Of a stretch of 64,000 bases of DNA, positions 33,426-41,385 are shown piece after piece. The notes beneath the pieces are model-generated. The model saw only the letters and a program-made list of their open reading frames with translations. It was not told the DNA's origin and did not search any database. Source of the DNA: JANQGH01 sp039177555 (GTDB lineage: Bacteria; Pseudomonadota; Alphaproteobacteria; DSM-16000; Inquilinaceae); assembly GCA_039177555.1 (NCBI GenBank), contig JBCDFV010000003.1, positions 143,354 to 207,353 on the forward strand, given 5' to 3'. Position numbers and translations under genes: made by a program. The first letter of the stretch is position 1; each line of letters starts with the position of its first letter.

Positions 33426-34994
33426 TTACCACGGAGACGATTCCGGCAAGGCCGTCGCGTGATCGGCCTCCGCCAGACGCTTCAGCGCCATCCGGTCCAC
33501 CTTGCTGGACGGCGTCAGCGGCATGGTGTCGAGGAAGACGATTTCCTCCGGCGCCTTATAGCCGACGCGTTGACGCGCAAACGCGATCAAGTCAACCGCG
33601 GACGGCCGGTCAATACCTGGCTTCATGGTCACATACGCGCGGACGTTCTCGCCATGGACGAGATCCCGAACGCCGACGACGCCCGCCAGCGCGACAGCGT
33701 CATGGGCCAACAACGCGTCCTCGACCTCCTGCGGGAAGATGTTCGAACTGTCATGCACGATCAGTTGCTTGCGCCGGCCACAGAACCAGTAGTAGCCCTG
33801 GTCGTCGGCGCGCAGAACGTCACCGGTATCGAACCAGCCATCGAGCCAAACCGCCTTGGTCGCGGCCTCGTCGTTCCAGTAACAGGGCGAGATGCCTTTG
33901 AACCTCACCCAAAGCCTGCCCTCAGCGCCGGGCGGAACCTCGTTGAAGTCATCATCGCGGATCGAGGCGGTGAACCCAGGCGCCGTGCGGCCGACCGCGC
34001 CGCGCTTTGAGCGGTTCGTCGAGATGTTGATGTGCGACAGTCCGTTCTCGGTCATGCCGTAGATCTCGGTAATCGAGAGGCCGGTCTTGGTCGCGAACTC
34101 GTCTGCCAAGGGGCTCGGCACCTTATCGCCGCCGGCGAGCACCAGCCGGACGGAACCGAAGTCGGCGGCCGTCGTTTGGTTCTCCCGCTCCATCTGGAAC
34201 AGCAATGCGGGCGGCATTTGAAAGATGGTCGGCCGCCATCGTCGCATGAGGTCGAGCGTCTCGGCCATCTGCCCAACCCGGGGAAGCACGATGGCAGCAC
34301 CGCGGCTGAAGCCGGCAAGGATCATCAGGAACGCGCCGATATGGGACGCCGATGACGCCGGCAGCACGATATCGTCCGCGCTGACCTGATAGGCGCACGC
34401 CTGGTTGGCCAGCATCCACCCCAGGTTTTCAAGTGTGTGGGTCACCCCCTTGGCCGCCCCCGTGCTGCCGGAGGTGAAGAAGATGAAGCATGGCGCCGAC
34501 GGCGCGTGTTGCCCGAACGAAGCCCGGTCCTCCGATGGCAGAAGCAGGCTTTCCACGGTCGGCCCATGCGCGCCCTCGCCGGCTTCGATTCTCAGCGACA
34601 AGTCCCCGGCGCGCGCGCTGGCACCAATGTCGGCGCGTCTTTCGGCATGGTAGATGATGGCGGCCGCGCCGCTGACCTCAAGCGCGTGATCGATCTCCGG
34701 CGCGGTATAGCGATAGTTCAGCGGCACGGCGACGAGGCCGGCCTTCAACGTGGCCAGATAGTGAATGACGAGCGTACATCCGTTGGGCAACAGGGACGCC
34801 ACCCGGTCCCCGATCTTCAGGCCAAGGCGCAAGAGATTGCCTGCATACGTGGTGCTGAGAGCATCCAGCTGGCGCCACGACCAAGCGCCCTCGATTGTCG
34901 CCAGGCCCGTTTCGTCCGGTGTCCTGTCCAAGCCAGGGCGCAGGATTTGCGAGAGCTCGACCGGCGCCGGCAGGGGTTCGCCGTAGTTTGGCAT
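33426..34994 (-). CDS. Class I AMP-binding acyl-CoA ligase-like protein
   Basis: A 522-residue acyl-adenylate-forming enzyme. The AMP-binding motif is FIFFTSGSTGAAKGVTHT, the core TEIYGMTENGLSHI follows, and the hinge and C-terminal lysine are at GRRKQLIVHD and LTPSSKVDRMAL. The carboxylate substrate is unknown; the aromatic pocket is not clear. The ATG at 34994 has GAGG six bases upstream; longer in-frame readings run into the cupin gene region. It lies directly upstream of the AKR gene (11-base gap), so the two may form one unit, and just after the cupin gene. Confidence 0.87.
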   Translation of the reverse strand: MPNYGEPLPAPVELSQILRPGLDRTPDETGLATIEGAWSWRQLDALSTTYAGNLLRLGLKIGDRVASLLPNGCTLVIHYLATLKAGLVAVPLNYRYTAPEIDHALEVSGAAAIIYHAERRADIGASARAGDLSLRIEAGEGAHGPTVESLLLPSEDRASFGQHAPSAPCFIFFTSGSTGAAKGVTHTLENLGWMLANQACAYQVSADDIVLPASSASHIGAFLMILAGFSRGAAIVLPRVGQMAETLDLMRRWRPTIFQMPPALLFQMERENQTTAADFGSVRLVLAGGDKVPSPLADEFATKTGLSITEIYGMTENGLSHINISTNRSKRGAVGRTAPGFTASIRDDDFNEVPPGAEGRLWVRFKGISPCYWNDEAATKAVWLDGWFDTGDVLRADDQGYYWFCGRRKQLIVHDSSNIFPQEVEDALLAHDAVALAGVVGVRDLVHGENVRAYVTMKPGIDRPSAVDLIAFARQRVGYKAPEEIVFLDTMPLTPSSKVDRMALKRLAEADHATALPESSPW

Positions 34995-35041
34995 CAGGGC
35001 CTCATCGACGGCGGATAAACCATCCCTGCCGCCGACGGTTT

Positions 35042-35446
35042 CTAACCAGGCGTCTGGCCATAAACATCGTCCGGCACATGCTCCAGCCAGTCGGTGTGGC
35101 TGCCGTCGGCGCTCTCTTGAATGGCAACATGGATCATGCCGATCGTCGGCGAGGCGCCGTGCCAGTGCTTCTCGCCCGGCGGAATCCAAACCGTGTCGCC
35201 GGCGCGGATCTCGCGCAACGGGCCGTCCCAGGCCTGCACCCGGCCGACGCCAGACAAGACATGCAGCGTCTGGCCCAGCGGGTGCGTGTGCCAGGCGGTG
35301 CGCGCACCCGGTTCGAAGTTCACCCGATAGGATCGGACCTTCGCGGGCTCCGGCGCCTCCAGGATCGGATCCAGCCAAACGGTTCCGGTGAACCAGTCGG
35401 CGGGTCCGCGCCGGGTCGGTTCCTCGGCGGGCGATCGAACCTCCAT
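35042..35446 (-). CDS. Cupin protein with hydroxynitrile lyase-type metal site
   Basis: A 134-residue single-domain cupin. The residues at His53, His55, Gln59 (WHTHPLGQT) and His94 (GEKHWHG) lie at the same positions as the manganese ligands of the bacterial cupin hydroxynitrile lyase from Granulicella tundricola, and the ADWFTGTVWLDPI start and the PPGEKHWHGASPT segment also match that group. The family was named for that activity, but most members are of unknown function. A strong AAGGAG ribosome site precedes the ATG at 35446. It lies between the ceramidase-like membrane protein and the acyl-CoA ligase-like gene. Confidence 0.84.
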   Translation of the reverse strand: MEVRSPAEEPTRRGPADWFTGTVWLDPILEAPEPAKVRSYRVNFEPGARTAWHTHPLGQTLHVLSGVGRVQAWDGPLREIRAGDTVWIPPGEKHWHGASPTIGMIHVAIQESADGSHTDWLEHVPDDVYGQTPG

Positions 35447-35448
35447 CT

Positions 35449-36111
35449 TTACGCTCCTTGGTTTCTTGGCGACGTGCCGAAGCGGATTATCGCGTGGGTG
35501 ACGAGATAAAGCACGATCGCGTTCAGCACGTGCCAGAAGAAATGGGTGCCGAGGGGATAGATGCTGCACAAGGGCTCATCGATCATCCGCAGGGTCAAGG
35601 AAACCGCGAACAAGCCCGCCGCCACCAGCACCGCCGGTCCGGCCGCGTGCCGTCGTGCGACGACCAAAAACAGACCGATCGCGGCCATGGTGATCAGCGC
35701 CGCGATGTAGGGTCCGCCGGGCACCCCAATCAGCGCCGGCGGCACGATGGCCAGCACCAACACGACCAGAATCGCGATCAGACCGCCCCAATAGGGCAGA
35801 CCCACCAGCCGTGTGACCGCCAGGTAAGTCGCCGCCAGGATAAACAGGCCGATCGGAATCACATCGGCCAGCGCCGCCCAGCGCACGGCGAACGTGTGAA
35901 ACAGAAAACTGCCGATCCCAATGGCGAGGACCAGCAGCACCAGGATCCAGTTCGCCGGGTCGTGGTTGGGCCGGCGCCGCGCGCGGGACAGCTCAACCGC
36001 CAGCACCAAAGCGGCGATAATGAAGGCGAGGTTGGTGACGGCGTTGATCGGCTCGGCCCAAAAGTCCGGGCCGACCCGTTCGCAATAGATGTCGATATGG
36101 TCGTGTTCCAT
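35449..36111 (-). CDS. Ceramidase-like integral membrane protein (alkaline ceramidase/CREST family)
   Basis: A 220-residue protein with about seven hydrophobic segments. Metal-site motifs of the ceramidase/PAQR-type superfamily are present: the N-terminal DIYCERVGPDFWAEPINA, the GSFLFHT His, and the C-terminal THFFWHVLNA His pair. Members hydrolyse amide bonds of ceramides or related lipids in the membrane. The start at 36111 is preferred over a TTG at 36138. The gap to the cupin gene is two bases, so the two are co-transcribed. Actual substrate in a bacterium lacking known ceramide genes nearby is unknown. Confidence 0.83.
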   Translation of the reverse strand: MEHDHIDIYCERVGPDFWAEPINAVTNLAFIIAALVLAVELSRARRRPNHDPANWILVLLVLAIGIGSFLFHTFAVRWAALADVIPIGLFILAATYLAVTRLVGLPYWGGLIAILVVLVLAIVPPALIGVPGGPYIAALITMAAIGLFLVVARRHAAGPAVLVAAGLFAVSLTLRMIDEPLCSIYPLGTHFFWHVLNAIVLYLVTHAIIRFGTSPRNQGA

Positions 36112-36230
36112 GTCCTGATCAGGGTAACCGGTCGGCAAGGGCGATCAACCAGCCTCCCTGTACAAATCGCCGCACATGGTCACACTGTGGCACCGACACT
36201 GGCCGCTTCGATGAATAGAGACAAGGCACC

Positions 36231-37094
36231 ATGGCTTTCGACTCGCTGCCCCCGCAATCGCCCATCAACCCGCGCGCGGACGCCTATGCCGAAACGGCGT
36301 TGATCCTGTCAAAGGAAGCGGCCGCCAGTTGCCGATGCGTGCTCGACGTGCCCTATGGCGACGATTATTGGCAGAAGATCGACCTCTACCTGCCGGACGA
36401 TCCGTCGGCGACGGGGCTGCCGGTCTTCTTGAACCTGCACGGTGGCGGCTGGACCCACGGCTATAAGGAATGGCTGGGTTTCCAGGCCCCGCCGATCGTC
36501 AGCCTACCCGCGATCTACATCTCCGTCTCATACCGGCTGGCGCCGGATCATCTCTATCCGACCCCGTTGGAGGACACCTTCCGGGCGCTGAAATGGACCG
36601 TCGACCATATCACCGACCATGGGGGCGACCCGAACCGGATCTTCATTGGCGGCCATTCGGCCGGTGGCCACCTGTCCAGCCTGGCGACGCTGCGGCGAGA
36701 CATGGCCGCCGACTTCGGCCTGCCGGACAATGTGATCAAGGGCTGCTTTCCGGTCAGCGGGGTCTACGAGATCGACTTTGAAGACGCCGACCTGAAGGAA
36801 TGGGCCGAGGGGCCTGGCAGCGTCATGCTGCGCAGTCGCGACGATGCGAAGGCGGCCAGCCCGATCACCCATATCGAGGGCAATCGAACGCCGTTCTACA
36901 TCACCTGGGCCGACGGCGACGGCATCTATGCCACAGTCACCGGCCCCAGAATGGTCGAGGCCCTGTCACGGCAGCCGGGGCGGGTCGCGTGGCACGTCTT
37001 TGAGGACAAGAACCACTTTTCCGTCAATCTCGACACGGCCGACGAAAACAACCGCTGGGTCCAAACCCTTCGATCGTGGATGACGGCAAACTAG
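36231..37094 (+). CDS. Alpha/beta hydrolase, hormone-sensitive lipase-like esterase
   Basis: A 287-residue esterase. The oxyanion-hole motif HGGGW is at 70-74, the nucleophile Ser is in GGHSAGGH, Asp is in ITWADGDG, and the catalytic His is in FEDKNHFSVN. The N-terminal cap region, rich in aromatic residues, fits the HSL family. It begins a rightward row of small genes with 7-15 base gaps (esterase, aspartate dehydrogenase, NTF2-like, MBL-fold), which are probably co-transcribed. The leader near 36200 contains no clear ribosome site other than AAGG. Confidence 0.85.
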   Translation: MAFDSLPPQSPINPRADAYAETALILSKEAAASCRCVLDVPYGDDYWQKIDLYLPDDPSATGLPVFLNLHGGGWTHGYKEWLGFQAPPIVSLPAIYISVSYRLAPDHLYPTPLEDTFRALKWTVDHITDHGGDPNRIFIGGHSAGGHLSSLATLRRDMAADFGLPDNVIKGCFPVSGVYEIDFEDADLKEWAEGPGSVMLRSRDDAKAASPITHIEGNRTPFYITWADGDGIYATVTGPRMVEALSRQPGRVAWHVFEDKNHFSVNLDTADENNRWVQTLRSWMTAN

Positions 37095-37101
37095 GCGGGT
37101 T

Positions 37102-37866
37102 ATGCCTATGCAAGGCAGCGCACCAAGACATGAGGTGAAGCGCGTCAGCATTATGGGCGCCGGCCGCATCGGCGGGCCGGTGATAGACTTTGTTCGCGGC
37201 AGCGACCCTTGGCACCTGGCCGCCGTGTTGGTCCGCAGGGATCGGCCATCTGCGGGGCCCAAGATCACGTCTGACGCGGATGCCTTCTTTGACCTTAAGA
37301 CCGACCTGATCATCGATGCCGCCGGGCCGGACGCACTGCGCGCCCACGGGGAGCGGGCACTGGCGCTGGCCAATGTCTGGACGATCAGCGGCACGGCCCT
37401 TTCGGACCCGGACCTGATGCGGCGATTGTCCAAGATCGGAGAGGCGACCGGCCACCGCCTGCGCATCCTGCCCGGCGCGATCGGCGGCCTGGACGCGGTG
37501 TCGGCCTTGGCGCGTGACCCGTCGATGCGGCTTGGCATCTACGGCAAGAGTCCAGAACCGATCGACGCGCCGGCCAACGCATTTTCCGGCTCGGCGCGGG
37601 AGGCATCGGCACGGTTCCCCACCATGGTGAATGTTGCCGCTGCGGCCGCCCTCGCCGGCCCCGGCCTTGACGCGACATCAGTCACCTTGAGGGGTGATAG
37701 CGCGGGACAAGGGCATCATCTCGGCATCCGGGCCGAAGGTTCCTACGGTCGCTTAACCGTGGATATCGACATACCGCCGGATCTTGGCACCGGCGACCGC
37801 AATCCGGTGTCGGCATCGATCATTGCCGCCCTTGTGCGCGAAACGCAGACCATCTGGGTTGGCTAG
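37102..37866 (+). CDS. L-aspartate dehydrogenase family protein
   Basis: A 254-residue NAD(P)-dependent dehydrogenase of the NadX/aspartate dehydrogenase type. The nucleotide loop GAGRIGG is at 19-25, the AGPDALRAHGERAL helix follows, and RILPGAIGGLDAV and RFPTMVNVAAAAAL are classical for the family. The usual reaction interconverts L-aspartate and iminosuccinate or oxaloacetate plus ammonia. There are no nadA/nadC genes beside it, so a catabolic or altered amino-acid role is more likely than NAD synthesis. The start is ATG at 37102, with a second in-frame ATG at 37108. Confidence 0.85.
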   Translation: MPMQGSAPRHEVKRVSIMGAGRIGGPVIDFVRGSDPWHLAAVLVRRDRPSAGPKITSDADAFFDLKTDLIIDAAGPDALRAHGERALALANVWTISGTALSDPDLMRRLSKIGEATGHRLRILPGAIGGLDAVSALARDPSMRLGIYGKSPEPIDAPANAFSGSAREASARFPTMVNVAAAAALAGPGLDATSVTLRGDSAGQGHHLGIRAEGSYGRLTVDIDIPPDLGTGDRNPVSASIIAALVRETQTIWVG

Positions 37867-37881
37867 GCAGGAGGGGAAGTG

Positions 37882-38274
37882 ATGGCCGACAGCATGTCGC
37901 CGGAAGACGAGGTGAAGCGGCTGCACGACGACCTTCAGGTCTGGATTGGCCAGGGTGACGCCTCACGCTGGGCCACGTTCGAGTCCGCCCTGGCCGACGA
38001 TTTCGTTCAGATCGGCCCCGACGGCGTCGCACGGGATCGCGCCACAGTGCTCGATCTCGTCGCTGGATTGAAAGGCATTGCCGGCCCCACCTTCGTCATC
38101 GAGATCAAAGAGGCGAAGGCGCGGACGCTCGGCGGCGGATATGCCTTGGTCAGCTATCGCGAGGTTCAGCGCGGCGGTTCCAGGGACACCGATCGCTGGT
38201 CGTCCGCGCTGCTCGGCCGCTCGTCGACGGGCGCGTGGCGCTGGCACCATCTGCACGAATGCTGGGCCGGTTAG
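37882..38274 (+). CDS. NTF2-like (SnoaL/DUF4440-type) protein
   Basis: A 130-residue small cone-shaped-barrel protein. It has the typical pattern of an N-terminal helix (EDEVKRLHDDLQVWI), FVQIGPDGVARDR and a C-terminal WRWHHLHECW strand. Such proteins serve as isomerases, dehydratases or ligand-binding proteins, so no function is assigned. GGAGGGG precedes ATG 37882; GTG at 37879 is possible. It sits between the aspartate dehydrogenase and MBL-fold genes in the same run. Confidence 0.72.
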   Translation: MADSMSPEDEVKRLHDDLQVWIGQGDASRWATFESALADDFVQIGPDGVARDRATVLDLVAGLKGIAGPTFVIEIKEAKARTLGGGYALVSYREVQRGGSRDTDRWSSALLGRSSTGAWRWHHLHECWAG

Positions 38275-38277
38275 ACC

Positions 38278-39252
38278 ATGTTCCACCCCAGCTCGGCCGA
38301 CCTGGCGCACAACTTTCGGGCCGGCATGCATGTGATCATCACCGGCTCCGGCTCCGCGCTGATCGATCCGGAACGGGGCGGCGCCAGTGCAGCCGTGATC
38401 GTCGACGGCGTGATCCTGCAATTCGATTGCGGTCGCGGGGTGATGGAGAATTTAGCGCGCGTCGGCATCAATCCGGTCGATATCGACCATCTGTTCTTCA
38501 CCCACCTGCATTTCGACCACATCGCCTCGTTCGGCTATTTCGTGATTTCCACTTGGATCGCCGGCCGCCAGCGGGCGCTGCCGGTCTATGGACCGGCGGA
38601 CACGCGCGAAATGGCGGAGACGCTGATCTTCGGCGGGCATTTCGTCGATGTCCGTTTCGCCCGTGGCCTGGTCGCGACATGGCCGGATGATGTTCCCGGC
38701 CGGCCGCGCGACGAACCGCCGATCGAGATTCGGGAAATCGGCCCCGGCATCGTGATGCAAACCGATGACGTGACGGTAACGGCGGTCGCCGTGCCGCATT
38801 TTCAACATCTGGGTGTCCAAAGCCTCGGCTATCGCGTCGACAGCGCCCACGGCTCGGTCGTCATCACCGGCGATGGCAGGCCGTCCGACGCGATGATCGA
38901 ACTGGCCCACGGCGCCGACGTTCTGGTCCATGAATGCGCCAAGCCGGACGCGGATATGGTCACCGGCGGCAAGCTGACCCGGTCCAAGGCGACCGATACC
39001 CCCTCCGGCCCGCATACGACGCCAACCTGGCTGGGACGGGTCGCGCGCGACGCCAAGATCAAGCATCTGGTGCCGACCCATCTCGGCCCGTTCCGGTCCG
39101 TACCGGCGGCCTTCGCCATGTCCCGCACCTATTACGGCGACACCCAACCGGGCCCCGATTTCTGGGCGACCTATGAACGCCGTATCCGCGAGACCTATGA
39201 CGGTCGCCTGACCCTCGCTTACGACGGGCTGGTGATCACGGTCGCTGAGTAG
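38278..39252 (+). CDS. Metallo-beta-lactamase-fold hydrolase (RNase Z/arylsulfatase-like)
   Basis: A 324-residue MBL-fold enzyme. The metal motif THLHFDH is at 75-81 (His76, His78, Asp80, His81), and further metal residues lie in DVLVHECA and VPTHLGPF. The large insertion and the GSGSALIDPERGGASAAV start are more like the arylsulfatase/ElaC-like branch than a tRNA RNase Z. It begins four bases after the NTF2-like stop. A promoter-bearing gap of 131 bases follows. Confidence 0.83.
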   Translation: MFHPSSADLAHNFRAGMHVIITGSGSALIDPERGGASAAVIVDGVILQFDCGRGVMENLARVGINPVDIDHLFFTHLHFDHIASFGYFVISTWIAGRQRALPVYGPADTREMAETLIFGGHFVDVRFARGLVATWPDDVPGRPRDEPPIEIREIGPGIVMQTDDVTVTAVAVPHFQHLGVQSLGYRVDSAHGSVVITGDGRPSDAMIELAHGADVLVHECAKPDADMVTGGKLTRSKATDTPSGPHTTPTWLGRVARDAKIKHLVPTHLGPFRSVPAAFAMSRTYYGDTQPGPDFWATYERRIRETYDGRLTLAYDGLVITVAE

Positions 39253-39273
39253 GCAACTGGCACCACGCCGCAA

Positions 39274-39301
39274 TTGAGCGGCCAGCAAAATCTGTTATAA
39301 T
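39274..39301 (+). promoter_or_regulatory. Strong sigma70-type promoter of the E1/ketose operon
   Basis: TTGAGC at 39274-39279 and a perfect consensus TATAAT at 39296-39301 are 16 bases apart, in an AT-rich stretch. Transcription would start near 39308, giving a leader of about 76 bases before the E1 alpha ATG at 39384. It is the clearest promoter in the window. Confidence 0.75.
39277..39289 (+). repeat. 13-base direct repeat, copy 1 (AGCGGCCAGCAAA), inside the promoter
   Basis: AGCGGCCAGCAAA occurs at 39277-39289, overlapping the -35 element and spacer, and again at 39361-39373 next to the ribosome site. The copies are identical and exactly 84 bases apart. This may be a regulator-binding repeat; chance cannot be excluded for 13 bases at this distance without a background count. 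Confidence 0.5.
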
Positions 39302-39328
39302 CAATTCAATAGAAACAATTCGACGTCG

Positions 39329-39348
39329 GGCATCGGGTTCCCAATGCC
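39329..39348. promoter_or_regulatory. 20-base operator-like dyad after the promoter
   Basis: GGCAT-C-GGG-TT-CCC-A-ATGCC at 39329-39348 is a dyad with one mismatched pair. Its centre is about 40 bases downstream of the -10 element, where a bound repressor would block transcription. The UTRA-type GntR regulator encoded in the same operon is the obvious candidate. Confidence 0.5.
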
Positions 39349-39360
39349 GGGACGGTCGTT

Positions 39361-39373
39361 AGCGGCCAGCAAA
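39361..39373 (+). repeat. 13-base direct repeat, copy 2 (AGCGGCCAGCAAA)
   Basis: Second copy of the repeat described for 39277-39289. It is followed directly by GGGGGAG, the ribosome site of the E1 alpha gene, so its last bases are part of the translation start region. Confidence 0.5.
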
Positions 39374-39383
39374 GGGGGAGAGC

Positions 39384-40367
39384 ATGTTGGACGACGCGCC
39401 CGTTGAGTGGATGTATCGGACCTTGTTCCGCATCCGCTTTTTCGAGGACCGGGTGCAGGAGTTGGCGCGCACCAACGCCGTGCCCGGCTATCTGCACACC
39501 TATCTGGGGTCGGAGGCGATCGCCGTCGGCGTGATGGCCGCGCTGCGCCAGGACGACTGGATCACCTCGACCTATCGCAGCCACGGCCACGCGATCGCCA
39601 AGAACGTCTCGCTCTACTCCATCGCGGCGGAAATCCATGGCCGCACCACCGGCACCTGCCAGGGACGTGGCGGCAGCATGCATATCTCGGACTTCGACAA
39701 GGGCATGCTAGGCGCGCTCGGCATCGTCGCGGCCGGCCCGCCACTGGCCTTGGGCGCGGCGTTGCAGGAACGCCGGTCCGGCAGCGACCGGATCGCCGCC
39801 TCGTTCTTCGGCGACGGCGCGCCCCATAACGGCGTGTTTCACGAGGCCGCTGGCCTGGCCAAGCAGTGGGACGCGCCGGTCCTGCTGGTCTGCGAGAACA
39901 ACGGCTATGCCGAGGCGACGGCGACCGACTGGCACCTCAACACCGACACGGTGGCCGACATGATGTCCGCCTATGCCATCCCGGCCGAGACGGTCGACGG
40001 CATGGACATGTTCGCGGTCTATGCGGCGGCCAAGCCGGCCGTGAACCGGATGCGCGCCGGCGGCGGCCCGGAGCTGATCGAGTTACTGTCCTACCGTTTC
40101 TCCGGCCAGTATGAGGGCGACAATCAGGCCTATCAGCCGCCGGAAGAAATCGCCGAAGCCAAAAAGCGCGACCCGGTGCTGCTGGCGCGGGAACGGGCTA
40201 CGCAGATGGGGTTGAACGCGGAGGCATTAGCCAAGATGGAGGCCGAGGTGCACCAGGAAGTCGACGATGCCTTCGCGGCAGCCGAAAAGGACCCCTGGCC
40301 CGAACCCGAGGACGCCTTGAAGGACGTCTATGTCGACTATCCGGAGGGGCAGATCCGCTATGCGTGA
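39384..40367 (+). CDS. Thiamine diphosphate-dependent dehydrogenase E1 component, alpha subunit (AcoA/PdhA family)
   Basis: A 327-residue alpha subunit. The thiamine diphosphate motif begins at GDG (143-145), continues GAPHNGVFHEAAGLAKQWDA, and ends at ENN (171-173), as in acetoin and pyruvate dehydrogenase E1 alpha. GRGGSMHISDFDKGMLGALG is also typical. The ribosome site AAAGGGGGAG is excellent. It opens the operon and overlaps the beta-subunit start. No E2 or E3 gene lies nearby, so the enzyme either shares other E2/E3 proteins or works as a stand-alone ThDP enzyme; the substrate of this pair is not known. Confidence 0.9.
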   Translation: MLDDAPVEWMYRTLFRIRFFEDRVQELARTNAVPGYLHTYLGSEAIAVGVMAALRQDDWITSTYRSHGHAIAKNVSLYSIAAEIHGRTTGTCQGRGGSMHISDFDKGMLGALGIVAAGPPLALGAALQERRSGSDRIAASFFGDGAPHNGVFHEAAGLAKQWDAPVLLVCENNGYAEATATDWHLNTDTVADMMSAYAIPAETVDGMDMFAVYAAAKPAVNRMRAGGGPELIELLSYRFSGQYEGDNQAYQPPEEIAEAKKRDPVLLARERATQMGLNAEALAKMEAEVHQEVDDAFAAAEKDPWPEPEDALKDVYVDYPEGQIRYA

Positions 40368-41376
40368 GCTTACCGTCAAGGACGCCATCAACGAGGGCCT
40401 GCGCCAGTGCATGGAGGCAGACCCCAACGTCGTGTTGTTCGGCGAAGACATCGCCGGGGGGCAGGGCCGCGACGATCATCCCGGCGCCATGGATGCCTGG
40501 GGCGGTCCGTTCGGCGTCACACAGGGATTGTGCACGCAGTTCGGCCGCGAACGGGTGCGCGACACGACGATCGCTGAGGCCGGTTTTTTCGGCGCCGCCG
40601 TCGGTGCCGCCATGGTCGGCATGCGCCCGGTCTGCGAGCTGATGTATGCCGATTTCGCCGGCGTCTGCTTCGACCAGATGATGAACCAGGCCGCCAAGAT
40701 GCGCTACATGTTCGGCGGCAAGCAGCGGGTGCCGATGGTCATGCGCACGGTCGTCGGCGCCGGCTTTCGGGCGGCGGCGGAGCACTCGCAAACGCTGTAC
40801 TCCCTGTTCGCCCATATTCCGGGCCTGAAGGTGGTCGCACCCTACAGCGCGGCCGACGCCAAGGCGCTGATCATCGCCGCCATTCAGGATGACGACCCGG
40901 TGGTCTTTCTGGAACACAAGCGGCTCTACATGGAAAAGGAGCCGGTCGACGAAGCGATGACGCCGTTGCCGCTGGGCCAGGGCGTGGTCCGGCGCGAAGG
41001 TAAGGACGTTACCATCGTGGCCGTTCAGCGCATGAACCTGTTCGCCCTACAGGCGGCCGAGTCGCTGGCCCAGGACGGCATCGAGGCGGAGATCATCGAT
41101 CCGCGCACCTATTCGCCACTGGACGAGGATTTGATCCTCAGCTCGGTCGCCAAGACCGGTCGTCTGGTCGTGGTCGATGAAAGCTACCCGCGATGCTCGC
41201 TGGCCGCCGATATCGCCGCACTGGCCGCCGAACGGGCGTTCGGGTCGCTGAAGGCGCCGGTCGCGCGGGTCACGGCGCCGCACACGCCGGTGCCGTTCAG
41301 CCCGCCGATGGAGGACTATTTCATCCCATCGCCGGAGCGCATAGCGCGGCGTGTGCGCGAAACAGTCAGCTTCTAA
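40360..41376 (+). CDS. Thiamine diphosphate-dependent dehydrogenase E1 component, beta subunit (AcoB/PdhB family)
   Basis: A 338-residue beta subunit that joins the alpha subunit to form the heterotetrameric E1. Typical segments are ELTVKDAINEGLRQCM, FGEDIAGGQG, AEAGFFGAAVGAAMVGMRPV and EAEIIDPRTYSPLDEDLIL. The ATG at 40360 overlaps the alpha-subunit tail by eight bases (TATGCGTGA). It is followed within ten bases by a GntR gene. Together they are a complete E1 without its usual partners. Confidence 0.9.
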   Translation: MRELTVKDAINEGLRQCMEADPNVVLFGEDIAGGQGRDDHPGAMDAWGGPFGVTQGLCTQFGRERVRDTTIAEAGFFGAAVGAAMVGMRPVCELMYADFAGVCFDQMMNQAAKMRYMFGGKQRVPMVMRTVVGAGFRAAAEHSQTLYSLFAHIPGLKVVAPYSAADAKALIIAAIQDDDPVVFLEHKRLYMEKEPVDEAMTPLPLGQGVVRREGKDVTIVAVQRMNLFALQAAESLAQDGIEAEIIDPRTYSPLDEDLILSSVAKTGRLVVVDESYPRCSLAADIAALAAERAFGSLKAPVARVTAPHTPVPFSPPMEDYFIPSPERIARRVRETVSF

Positions 41377-41385
41377 CGCCCGTCC

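Noticed and set aside
36112..36230. Possible small RNA or riboswitch between ceramidase-like and esterase genes
   Set aside because: No stable conserved-looking structure or terminator is seen, only short palindromes; the gap fits divergent promoters.
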